Source: Streptomyces sp. WMMC500 | GTDB lineage: Bacteria > Actinomycetota > Actinomycetes > Streptomycetales > Streptomycetaceae | Length of the DNA: 64,000 nt | Direction: 5' to 3' | Assembly: GCF_027497195.1 (NCBI RefSeq) | Contig: NZ_CP114905.1 | Location: forward strand, 5,591,001-5,655,000 | Shown: positions 56,001 to 62,538 of the stretch, piece after piece | Layout of the letters: every line of letters begins with the position of its first letter | Position numbering within the stretch: position 1 is the first letter of the stretch | Made by a program: the position numbers and the translations under genes | The notes under the pieces: model-generated | Database searches by the model: none | What the model was told of the DNA's origin: nothing | What the model saw: only the letters and a program-made list of their open reading frames with translations

Positions 56001-56910
56001 CGGGGCCGTGATGAAAGCCGGCAAGAAGATCGCCGACAAGATTCTGGATGCCCGGAAGGCCAAGAAGGCCGACGAGGCGAAGCCCAAAGCAGATTCCAAA
56101 TCACCTGAGTGTGAAAGCAACAGCTTTACCGCTGGCACGCCGGTTCTGATGGCCGACGGCACCACGAAACCCATCGAAGACGTGAAGGTCGGCGACAAGG
56201 TACTTGCCACCGACCCCGAAACCGGGGAAACCAGCGTCGAAACCGTCACAGCAGAGATCATCGGCACCGGGTCCAAGAACATTGTCGAGATCACCATCGA
56301 CCTCGACGGCAAACAAGGGAAGAAGACCGCTACCGTCACCGCCACCGACGGCCACCCCTTCTGGGTCCCCGAACTCGGCGAATGGATCGACGCCACCGAC
56401 CTGCAGACCGGCCAGATGCTGCAGACCAGCGCAGGCGCCCACATCCAGATCACCGCAATCAAACGATGGACCACACAGACCACCGTCTACAATCTCACTG
56501 TCAGCGACAAACACACGTACTATGTGCTGGCGGGGCAGACGCCAGTCCTCGTTCACAATTCGAATGGGATTTGCGGAAGTGCGGATGCGCACAGCTTCAG
56601 GCGTACGGAGGCTCTGTCAGGAAACGCGTCCAAGAGGAACGTCGATTCGCTGACTGCTTCAATGAAGGAGAATGGCTGGCAGGGTGATCCGATATCCGTG
56701 GCGAAGATCGGGGATGACCTGTACGTCCTGGACGGCCACCACCGTGTTGCTGCGGCGAAGCGTGCAGGGATTGACGTGCCGTATCGGGTGCTTTCGGATG
56801 CTGACATTCGTGCCAGGTATCCCGGGGGTGCCGATGACATCACAACTGCTTGGGCTGAGGTAGGGCCGGACCGCCTAGTGAACAAGTACAAGAGACCGGG
56901 GTATCGATGA
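50065..56910 (+). CDS. Secreted Rhs-repeat polymorphic toxin with HINT and ParB/sulfiredoxin-like tip
   Basis: 2281 aa from the ATG at 50065, with GGGAGGGG upstream. A signal peptide (GLRRKVALGAAAVMSATLLQ... ATADSGG) precedes the same N-terminal Rhs architecture as the 33067 gene. The Rhs core ends in GAREYDPTTGRFISVDPLM... NNPITHADPTGLFWKG near residue 1867. A short pre-toxin region and an Ala/Lys-rich helix lead to a HINT domain at ~2016-2165: CESNSFTAGTPVLMADGTTK, IEDVKVGDKVLATDPETGE, TATDGHPFW, and a C-terminal VLVHNSN. The first-position residue could be the Cys or the Ser of NSFTAGT. The last ~115 residues have VLDGHHRVAAAKRAGI and LSDADIRARYPGG, a ParB/sulfiredoxin-like fold seen in some nuclease or nucleotide-acting toxins. 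The stop overlaps the next gene (ATGA). Confidence 0.9.
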   Translation: MSMIRARVRIRAGLRRKVALGAAAVMSATLLQAAALPAATADSGGLPQAPSPGETVPGTVGKVKPRPQSDGPRTPVRAPEATWPKPGSTTVEIQAAGARKADSAGGPPVRLIAAKVGGKQAERFATGRAEIRALDRTTAEKTGANGPVFSVTGKDGTQGRAGVEVDYSSFAEAYGGSYASRLTLVQLPACALTTPAKTACHTARPITTTNDTENQTLTGDAVALRAGEPTVLAVTTAAEGDQGDFKATQLSPSATWNTNLNTGDFTWSYDLPVPEVPGELTPKVGLSYSSGGVDGRTGGTNNQSSWVGDGFEMWPGFIERRYKPCADDGVEHPDGNKPADLCWGYDNAFISFNGQAGELVPAGADEWKLKKDDGTRIKRLESADRGNGDNDGEYWRLTDPNGIRYYFGYNRLPGWASGKETTGSAWKVPVFGDDSGEPCHDAAGFGSSWCQQAWRWNLDYVVDPHGNAISYYYHQEENSYGRNLKADNNTRYTRGGSLDRIEYGLKHSSVYDTKPLAKVDFSSGERCLPNAQTTCDSIGSDSAYWYDTPWDLNCGETATCDQGRYSPSFWTRKRLTEVVTQVLKSDGTYGPVDSWKLAHRWGQADIDYQLLLDSIQRTGHTATPAITLPKTTFAYTQLANRLDKTGDGYAPFIKARLSSVADEYGGQITANYSQPACDWDALPTPQTNTTRCFPQYIGGSATADPERQWFNKYVTVSVTGTDRTGGASGSMTRYEYLGGAAWHYDDDDGLTKEKFKTWSQWRGYGQVRVKTGGLLGDEAMESQSDTYFLRGMHGDRESPTGGTKNVSVSLGSGEGDPLTDHESAAGFAYKTVEFSGPGGKVLNKAVSRPWHHQTAKKERNWGTVTANFTGAAQRKTFTSLDNGAGSDWRTTQVSNTYDTVAGRVTHVDDFGDTSTAVDNRCTRTTYATNADDNILTLPARVETVAKGCDGTVDRTKDVISDTRTAYDGDAITAAPGKPTKGDATATAVLKSRTASEAVYLESGATYDAYGRETSATDLTANLVFDAVGTFVSRTQRDDGRTDKTQYKPAAGLVTQVVTTTPPAKAGDATTAQTTTTDVGTLRGLPTRETDTNGKATEFAYDALGRSTKVWLPDRKTGQLPTHEFDYQVTEGKPVAVSTKTLTEGGGGQLTSYLLYDGFLRERQTQTPGPDGGRLVNDVLYNERGLREKVFSQYYATGAPAAALFEPVDALSVETQTWFGYDGLGRVIKEQQVSGNGEGNPHRVLATTTTSYHGDRTTVIPPPGGTATTTLTDARGQTTELRQHHARVAEAAYDTTRYDYTPRGELAKFTDPAGNEWSYRYDQLGRQTTANDPDKGTTTSTYDDRGQLTTTTDARGVKLAHVYDGLGRKTELRNDSPTGTLRSQWVYDTIPGAKGQLATSTRYEDGAAYTSRVTAYDQLYRPIRTAVTIPAKEGALAGTYQAGTAYKPNGLVGGETYSAAGSLPGGGITFAYDDILRPTKAYGLWGSSSVIAYRNTGQPMQYDLAASDGSQRARITNTYEWGTQRLKNSRVDRENVPGVEKYATYAYDETGNITSVSDVNRTGTDNQCFTYDYLRRLTEAWTEADENCETAPSPGVVGGPAAYWQSFTYDKAGNRTTHTDHTAPGGAAQDTEYTYSYPAPGQPQPHTLTDVTSTGPTGTSTDSYTYDEAGNTTTRTLAGNTQTLTWDAEGHLASVSEPDGAGGTKSTSYLYDADGNRLIGRTPAETTLYLGHTEVTLPKGATKAQATRYYDLGDGHQAVQEDDGSVWFTIADHHSTGQLAINAANTDLQRRRELPFGSPRGQEPADWPGSKGFVGGTTDTTTGLTHLGAREYDPTTGRFISVDPLMDLTDPQQWHGYAYANNNPITHADPTGLFWKGIIDLIQETVERVVQHKNYHRSVSSGGSRGGGGGGTTATQAAFTAAPAGGCVGVACIPRITLPWKETVEGWFENIVPGWGCLINPGFNLDCGAAVLEVPMTKAVGAVMKAGKKIADKILDARKAKKADEAKPKADSKSPECESNSFTAGTPVLMADGTTKPIEDVKVGDKVLATDPETGETSVETVTAEIIGTGSKNIVEITIDLDGKQGKKTATVTATDGHPFWVPELGEWIDATDLQTGQMLQTSAGAHIQITAIKRWTTQTTVYNLTVSDKHTYYVLAGQTPVLVHNSNGICGSADAHSFRRTEALSGNASKRNVDSLTASMKENGWQGDPISVAKIGDDLYVLDGHHRVAAAKRAGIDVPYRVLSDADIRARYPGGADDITTAWAEVGPDRLVNKYKRPGYR

Positions 56911-57311
56911 CAGGCCAGCCTTTGAGGGAAGTCGAGGCGTACTTGCAGGCCCTCTCCCGGGTGCGCAGCGCTGTTCAGCGCTGTCACCCGGGTGGTCAGG
57001 GGCTGGCTAGCATCCTCCACCTGTATCGGTCGCGATCCCTGGAGAAGGCCGGGCGCATCCAGGAAAGTGTTGAATACAACGTCCACGGTTCTGGATGCCT
57101 TTTCATTGAGGCCAGTGGAGCCGAGGTTGACGTGGACTTCCTAGAGGAAGGGACGGAAGTCTTTGATGCCTGGAGGATCAGGAGGCTTTCGGTAAGTATC
57201 GGCGAGGAATCCTCGGAAAGCCTGGACGAAATCGTTGCCGCGTGCAGAAAACTGGTATCGCTCGGACGTTTGTCTGAGCCGCGCAGCGGATGGTTTTCGG
57301 CAGTTGAGTAG
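56907..57311 (+). CDS. DUF6896-like candidate immunity protein
   Basis: 134 aa. The ATG overlaps the Rhs stop codon, so translation is coupled. The central block NVHGSGCLFIEASGAEVDVD and FLEEGTEVFDAWRI matches the G(C)-x-x-V-(D/E)-x-D-F-(4-8)-FDAWR pattern of DUF6896, a domain found as small stand-alone genes after polymorphic toxins. There is no signal or membrane segment, so it acts in the cytoplasm, consistent with a tip that attacks an intracellular target. GC is lower than in the Rhs body. Cognate immunity to the ParB-like tip is inferred from position. Confidence 0.7.
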   Translation: MTGQPLREVEAYLQALSRVRSAVQRCHPGGQGLASILHLYRSRSLEKAGRIQESVEYNVHGSGCLFIEASGAEVDVDFLEEGTEVFDAWRIRRLSVSIGEESSESLDEIVAACRKLVSLGRLSEPRSGWFSAVE

Positions 57312-57372
57312 CGCCATCCCCTGGTTTGTATGAAGGTCGACTCCATTCCTTTTCGGTGTCGAAGTGAAATGA

Positions 57373-57413
57373 CGAGGCCCCCTCTTCCTGTAGCTCTTGG
57401 AGAGGGGGCCTCG
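57373..57413. terminator. Bidirectional hairpin terminator between immunity gene and integrase
   Basis: A 13-bp perfect stem, CGAGGCCCCCTCT (57373-57385) with AGAGGGGGCCTCG (57401-57413), has a 15-base loop. It lies between two convergent genes (stops at 57311 and 57445), so it can end both transcripts. It also lies at the probable edge of the integrated element. Confidence 0.75.
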
Positions 57414-57444
57414 CGATGCCTTGACGGCAACGCTGACGGCAACG
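57414..57444. repeat. Tandem 11-bp repeats beside the integrase gene
   Basis: TGACGGCAACG occurs twice, at 57422-57432 and 57434-57444, right before the integrase stop codon. The second copy continues into an inverted TCAGCG. Paired direct repeats beside int are typical arm-type binding sites of tyrosine integrases or Xis, so att is probably within 57312-57444. No tRNA 3' end is visible there. Confidence 0.4.
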
Positions 57445-58728
57445 TCAGCGGACGGATGCTGTGACGGGCGGGTCGTCGGGGCGGTCGTTGATCCCACCGA
57501 GCGCACCGTTGAGGCTGTCGATGGCTTGGCGCTGGAGGCGGAGTCGGACGTGGGCGTAGACGCCGGCCGTCACGCCGATGTGGACGTGGCCGAGCAGCTC
57601 CTTGATCACGACGAGGTCGATGCCCTGCTCCAGGAGGAGGGTGGCGGTCGAGTGCCGGAGGTCATGGAAGCGGATCACTCGAAGTCCGGCGCGTTCGAGT
57701 AGGTGGCGGAAGCGGCGTGTGAGGTTGGTGGGATCGAAGGGCCTGCCGATTGGGGTGGTGAAAACGAGACCGGTGTCCGCCCATCGTGATCCCGCAGCCT
57801 GACGATCTTCCTGCTGCCGCTCCTGGTGGATCTTGAGAGAGTTGATGCATTCGGTGGGCAGCGCGATACGGCGTTCAGAGGCGCGGGTCTTGGTGTGCAG
57901 GATGGTCAGGCCGCCGGTGTGAGTGCGCTGGAGGGAGCGGTGGATGGCGGCGGTTCCCGCGTCGAGGTCGAGGTCTTCCCAGTGCAAACCGAGGAGTTCG
58001 CCCTTGCGGAGGCCGGCGCGCAGGGCGAGTTCGTACAGCGCGTGAAGCCGGTCGCCGCTGGCGGCTTGGAGGAACTGCCGGGCCTCGCTCGCGGTGAAGG
58101 GCCTGAAGCGCCGGGGGCGGGGCGCGGGGGCCTTGACGTTTCGGGCGACGTTGCGGGGCAGGTCGTCTTCGCGGACGGCGTGCTCAAGTGCGGACTTGAG
58201 GACCGAGTGGACGTAGGTCACGGTCAGTGGCGAGAGCCGCTTGTTGCAGCATTGGCCGATGGTGCAGCAGGAGTGCCGGGCGGTGTCCCGTCCATGTACG
58301 CAGCACTGGCAGGCGACGCGGAGGCGGTCGAGGAAGGTGCGGACGTCGCGGGCGGTGAGCCGGGCGAGCTTCTTCGCGCCGAGGCCGGGGATGAGGTGGA
58401 GACGGATGCAGGCGGCGTAGCGGGTGTGGGTGTTCTCCCGGACCTGGTGGACGGCGATGCTGTTCAGCCAGTACGTCAGGTAGTCGCTCACGGTGCAGTC
58501 GGACACTGCGACGGGCAGCCCGAGGTTGCTCGCGGAGATCTTCTCGGTGAGCTTGCCCAGGGCTTCCTTCCGGCTTGTGCCGTAGACGCGGACGCGCTTG
58601 CGAGTGTTGCCGGGGGCGAGGACGTATCCGGCGGCTTCCCAGCGGCCGTCCTTGCGCTGGTAGATGGTGCCGTCTCCGTTGGCGCGGGAGCGGCTGCGGC
58701 GGGAGGCGGCGGGGCGCGGCGTGGTCAT
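57445..58728 (-). CDS. int: Tyrosine site-specific integrase (pSAM2-type)
   Basis: 427 aa from the ATG at 58728. The N-terminal arm-binding part (GDGTIYQRKDGRWEAAGYV) and core-binding domain (LTYWLNSIAVHQVRENTHTRY) are typical. A Cys-rich insert, CQCCVHGRDTARHSCC continuing TIGQCC near residues 130-155, is common in Streptomyces AICE integrases. Catalytic residues: Arg in RAGLRKGELLGL, Lys in HTKTRASERR, HxxR in FHDLRHSTATLL near residue 353, His in LGHVHIGVTA and the nucleophile Tyr in GVYAHV. It integrates and, with Xis, excises the element. Its start overlaps the xis stop (TGATG). Repeats and a hairpin just past its end mark the likely att site. Confidence 0.95.
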   Translation of the reverse strand: MTTPRPAASRRSRSRANGDGTIYQRKDGRWEAAGYVLAPGNTRKRVRVYGTSRKEALGKLTEKISASNLGLPVAVSDCTVSDYLTYWLNSIAVHQVRENTHTRYAACIRLHLIPGLGAKKLARLTARDVRTFLDRLRVACQCCVHGRDTARHSCCTIGQCCNKRLSPLTVTYVHSVLKSALEHAVREDDLPRNVARNVKAPAPRPRRFRPFTASEARQFLQAASGDRLHALYELALRAGLRKGELLGLHWEDLDLDAGTAAIHRSLQRTHTGGLTILHTKTRASERRIALPTECINSLKIHQERQQEDRQAAGSRWADTGLVFTTPIGRPFDPTNLTRRFRHLLERAGLRVIRFHDLRHSTATLLLEQGIDLVVIKELLGHVHIGVTAGVYAHVRLRLQRQAIDSLNGALGGINDRPDDPPVTASVR

Positions 58729-58952
58729 CAGGCAGCTTCCTGTTCGAGGCGGGTGCGGATGAAGTCGGTGAGCGCGTAGACAGGGATGCGGCGGGCGCGG
58801 CCGAGGGTGATTGAGGCGAGCTGGCCGGTGCGGAGCAGGTCGTAGACGGCGGAGCGGCTGAGCTGGAGGCTGGCCATCACCTGGGGCACCGTGAGCAGAT
58901 CCAGCGCCGGCGCCGCCTCCACGTGGAGGCAAGCGGGCGGGGGCGAGGCCAT
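58728..58952 (-). CDS. xis: Excisionase (HTH_17 / MerR-like)
   Basis: 74 aa. LLTVPQVMASLQLSRSAVYDLLRTGQLASITLGRARRIPVYALTDFI is a complete HTH_17 excisionase domain, with SRSAVYDL as recognition helix and RRIPVYALTDFI as wing. It overlaps both neighbours by 1-4 bases (repSA stop and int start), the usual repSA-xis-int arrangement of pSAM2-like elements. It binds att and steers the integrase to excision. It is probably translated by coupling from repSA. Confidence 0.93.
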   Translation of the reverse strand: MASPPPACLHVEAAPALDLLTVPQVMASLQLSRSAVYDLLRTGQLASITLGRARRIPVYALTDFIRTRLEQEAA

Positions 58953-60397
58953 CAGCAGCCCCCTTCGGCCGCGAACTGCCGTTCCAGTTCCTTGCGATGC
59001 CAGACGTCAGCCGCGAGGAGGGCCGCGCCGGGGCTGTAGCCCGAGCCGAGGTAGTCCCAGTGACCGACGACGAGCGTGGTCGTCGGGTCAGACTCGGGCA
59101 GGCCGGCGTGGGCGCGGGCCTGTTCGGTGCGCCAGGTGCGGCGGGCGGCGCGCAGCGCGCCGAGGGTGGTGGAGTAGGAGCGGGATTTGGTGGAGAAGTG
59201 GCCGCGGAAGCCGAGCATGTGTGCCCACTTCCAGAGCTTGAGGTGGGCGAACTCGGGCAGCCTGCCGAGTTCCCAGCAGGTGCGGATCATCTGCCGCACG
59301 TGGCGGGCGACGGCGAGGCGGGGCAGGGGGCGGGCCTGTCCGGTGCCGCCGCAGGCGGTGCAGGGGAGCGGGGTTCCGTGGGGCAGGAGGGTTGCGCCGC
59401 GTCCCTGGCAGAGGCGGCAGAACAGGGCGCGGTCGAGGGCGCCGGAGGCGTCGGCGGACTTGGTGGCGTACTTGGCCACGTAGGCGGCCACGGCCTGATC
59501 CGTGAATTCGGCGTCACCGCCGAAGGCGGCGATCTCGCGTACGTCGAGCTGTTCGCCCCAGGCGAGTTCGCGTTCCCCGACCGCATCTGACTCGACCGTG
59601 ACGCGAACCCGTGCGGCGGCGGTGCGTACGGCATCGGTGAGCACGGCGACAGTGGCATACGAGGGTGGGGGCTGGCTGGTGCCGTCGGGGTCGTCGAGTC
59701 GGATCACGGCGTGGAAGTGGACCAGGCCGCGCTGCTGGTACTCGGCGACCTTGGCGAAGGACACCCGCAGCACGGCGCGGGCAGCCCTCTGGGTGAGGCC
59801 GAGCCGGGCGGCGAGTTCGCGGCGCAGGTAGGTGGTGAATCGGGCCCACAGGGCTCCGGCGTGGGCGTTGAAGAGGACCGCGCCCGTGTAGTCGTACGTG
59901 GCCGGGTCAAGGGGCGTGCCCAGCACGGGGTCTGTGGGTTCGTGGAGCTTGCGGCAGCGGCAGGGACGGATGTCGCCGCCGGGCGTGGTGGGGCGGTTGT
60001 GGACGGGGCCGAAGGACGGCGGGGTGAGGGTGACGAAGACGCGGGGGTGGGTGCGGACGGTGTCGGGGACGGTCTTGCCGCCGGAGAGGCCGGCGCGGAT
60101 GAGGTGGTAGGTGTCAGCGGCGTAGAGGCGGGAGCAGGTCGGGCAGCGGGAGGCGCGGCGGTTGCCGCACGCGGTGAGCAGGCTGCCCGTGGGCTCCTCC
60201 GTCGTCGTGTAGGAGCGCAGGACCTCACCGGTCGCGGTGTCGACGGTGGTGCTCTGCCCGGTCAGGCGGACGGGTTCGGTGCAGCCGCCGAGGCGTTCGA
60301 TCTGCTGCTGGGCGCGGTCGAAGTCGGGGTGGTTGACGAGGTGGAACAGGTCCCGCACGGCGGGGCTTGCCACATGGCGCAGGTCCAGGGTGACCAT
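58952..60397 (-). CDS. repSA: RepSA-like replication initiator of an AICE
   Basis: 481 aa from the ATG at 60397; AGAAGGGA is upstream, and an in-frame extension lacks protein character. Two zinc-binding clusters are visible: CGNRRASRCPTCSRLY near residue 80, and CRLCQGRG... CTACGGTG near residue 335. The HUH-type motif is GLVHFHAVIRLDD near residue 227, and the probable active-site Tyr is in YVAKYATKS near residue 308. This is the order of motifs of the pSAM2 RepSA family of rolling-circle initiators. It nicks the excised circle and starts replication before conjugation. Confidence 0.9.
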   Translation of the reverse strand: MVTLDLRHVASPAVRDLFHLVNHPDFDRAQQQIERLGGCTEPVRLTGQSTTVDTATGEVLRSYTTTEEPTGSLLTACGNRRASRCPTCSRLYAADTYHLIRAGLSGGKTVPDTVRTHPRVFVTLTPPSFGPVHNRPTTPGGDIRPCRCRKLHEPTDPVLGTPLDPATYDYTGAVLFNAHAGALWARFTTYLRRELAARLGLTQRAARAVLRVSFAKVAEYQQRGLVHFHAVIRLDDPDGTSQPPPSYATVAVLTDAVRTAAARVRVTVESDAVGERELAWGEQLDVREIAAFGGDAEFTDQAVAAYVAKYATKSADASGALDRALFCRLCQGRGATLLPHGTPLPCTACGGTGQARPLPRLAVARHVRQMIRTCWELGRLPEFAHLKLWKWAHMLGFRGHFSTKSRSYSTTLGALRAARRTWRTEQARAHAGLPESDPTTTLVVGHWDYLGSGYSPGAALLAADVWHRKELERQFAAEGGC

Positions 60398-61148
60398 TCG
60401 GGGCGTGTCCCTTCTGTCGGGTGTGTGGCCCGAGCAGTAACCGGCCGTGGTTGTGGGCGTGTTGGTGCTGCTCGGGGCATGACGAGCCAGGCCCATGGGG
60501 TGGGCGTGGGTTTCAGGGAGGGGTGATCCGGCCGGTGGCCGGGGTGGCTCAGAGTTGAGCGAGGGCGGTGGTGGCCACCGGCAGGGCGATGCCCATGCGG
60601 GTTGCGAGCTGGGCGGCGGTGACCGGTGTTCCGTGCTCGGCGTGGTGGGTGTCCGCGATGCGCCGGGCCGCACTCAGCAGTGCGGCGGGCAGGGCCGGGC
60701 GAGGGCCGGTGGCAGGGGCCTTGGCGACGGCCGGGGCGGAGCCGGGCGCCTCCATCACGGCGGGTGCTTCGGCCAGGGTCGGCGCAGGTGTCGCGGTGGG
60801 GACCGGTTCAGGGGCCGGGGGCGCGGTCTCGGGAGCGGGCGCGGTAGTGGGCACCGGCTCGGCGATGGGCGCGGGGGCTGGGGTGGTTGTGGTGGCGTCC
60901 TCCTGGTGTGCGGCGGTGTGGAAGTGGGCGAGGAAGGTGGGGCCGACGTGGCCCCAGCCCAGGAGCAGGAGCGGGGCGACGGTGTCCAGGCAGGCCCGTC
61001 CGTAGCGTCCGGTCAGCAGTGGTTCGGCGGTGTTCAGAGGTCGTTCTCTTTCCGAACCTCGTGTGAGGTCTTTGCTGGTCAGGCATGAAGTAGCTGCTGC
61101 TGCGGGAGTCTCGGCTCGTTGCCGGGTGAGATGTCGTGGAGGTGGCGG

Positions 61149-61664
61149 ATGCCGTCGATGCGGGCGGTTTTGGAAACGCGGCGGAAGGCCGCGGCCGCGG
61201 AGGTGAAGCAGCTCGAAGCCGAGTTGGAACGGGTGCGGGCGGCTCTGGCGGAGGCGGAAGAGGTGCACTGGTGCCGGGTGATCGGCCTGGAGCAGTATCT
61301 GGAGGCGCTGGCTGAGGAGGACGTGCCTGCCGACGTGGTCGGTGAGGGGTCGCGGAGGAAGCCGGTCGGTCCACGCCGGGCGGTGCCTCACCGGCGACAG
61401 GCGAGTGAAGTGGAGGAGTTGTCGCCGCACTATCAGGCGTTGATGGCTGCTGCGGCCGATGCGGGAGACGACGGGCTCGGTGCCCGGCGGGCGGCGGTGG
61501 TGCTGGGCTGGGACAGCGCGTCGGCCTCCCGTGTCGAGGGAGCCAGAGCACGGCTGAAGCGGCTGGTGGAACGAGGCTGGCTGGTCGAGAAGAAGGCGGG
61601 CAGATTCACGCTGCCCGCATCGGAGCAGGACCCTGGTGCCGGGCGGCCAGGCGGCGGCTCGTGA
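61149..61664 (+). CDS. IS passenger gene: coiled-coil / winged-helix-like protein (copy 2)
   Basis: 171 aa from the ATG at 61149. It is identical to copy 1 except for H in place of D in ELSPHYQALM. The coiled-coil N-terminus and HTH-like C-terminus are intact, and the 3' end overlaps the convergent transposase by 59 bases. Preservation of the frame in both copies, with GC-biased third positions, argues that it is a real gene and not a transposase shadow. Confidence 0.75.
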   Translation: MPSMRAVLETRRKAAAAEVKQLEAELERVRAALAEAEEVHWCRVIGLEQYLEALAEEDVPADVVGEGSRRKPVGPRRAVPHRRQASEVEELSPHYQALMAAAADAGDDGLGARRAAVVLGWDSASASRVEGARARLKRLVERGWLVEKKAGRFTLPASEQDPGAGRPGGGS

Positions 61665-62538
61665 GCATGGACATCGACCACAGAATGACGGCTTCGCTGG
61701 TGTCGGTGCGCCGCTCGTAGTCACGGACCAGACGCCGGCTGCGCAGGCACCAGGCGAACGACCGTTCCACGACCCAGCGGCGGGGCAGGGCCTCAAAGCC
61801 GCGGGCGGTGTCGCTGCGGCGGACGATGTCGAGTGCGATGCCGAGCTGTGTTGCACTCCAGTCGACGAGGTGGCCGGTGTAGCCGCCGTCGGCCCAGACC
61901 CGTGCCAGCCGCCCGAAGCGGTCCTGGGCCGCCGGCAGCAGAACGCGGGCGGCGTCCCGGTCGGTGGTCGACGCAGGCGTGACCAGCACCGCCAGCAGTA
62001 GCCCGAGCGTGTCGGTGAGCAGGTGCCGCTTGCGCCCGTTGACCTTCTTCCCGGCGTCGAAGCCGCGAGAGGTGAGAGCGACGGTGGCGTCCGCCTTCAC
62101 CGACTGCGAGTCGATGACCCCCGCACTGGGCTCACGTTCACGTCCCTCGGCCTCGCGGGCAGCCTCACGCAGCCGGTCGTGCAACTCGGCCACGAGTCCC
62201 CCATCCCGCCAGCGGGCGAAGAAGGCGTAGACCCGAGGCCAGGGCGGGAAGTCCGACGGCATCGCCCGCCACTTGATGCCGTTGTCGACGAGGTAGCGGA
62301 TCGCGTCGAGCATCTGTCGGTGACAGTAGCCCTCCGGCCGCCCGCCCCGGCCCGCCAGCCACCCGGGAACCGGCAGCAGATCCCGCACCAGAGCCCACTC
62401 GGCATCGCTCATGTCCGAGCCGTACCGCGGCCGGCGACCCGGCCGGTCGGCCGCATTCCCGAACCTGTGGGCGAGACAGTCACACCCAGGAGTGGACCAA
62501 CTGGACCCGACAACCGTGACCACGCGACACTTCGACAA
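61606..62538 (-). CDS. IS5-family transposase (copy 2)
   Basis: 310 aa, identical in sequence to the copy 1 transposase, with all DDE motifs present (GVIDSQSVKAD, VWADGGYTGHL, RRWVVERSFAW). The same uncertainty about the start applies: TTG at 62538, or an internal start before the RPRYGSDMSD motif. Confidence 0.93.
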   Translation of the reverse strand: MSKCRVVTVVGSSWSTPGCDCLAHRFGNAADRPGRRPRYGSDMSDAEWALVRDLLPVPGWLAGRGGRPEGYCHRQMLDAIRYLVDNGIKWRAMPSDFPPWPRVYAFFARWRDGGLVAELHDRLREAAREAEGREREPSAGVIDSQSVKADATVALTSRGFDAGKKVNGRKRHLLTDTLGLLLAVLVTPASTTDRDAARVLLPAAQDRFGRLARVWADGGYTGHLVDWSATQLGIALDIVRRSDTARGFEALPRRWVVERSFAWCLRSRRLVRDYERRTDTSEAVILWSMSMLTSRRLAARHQGPAPMRAA

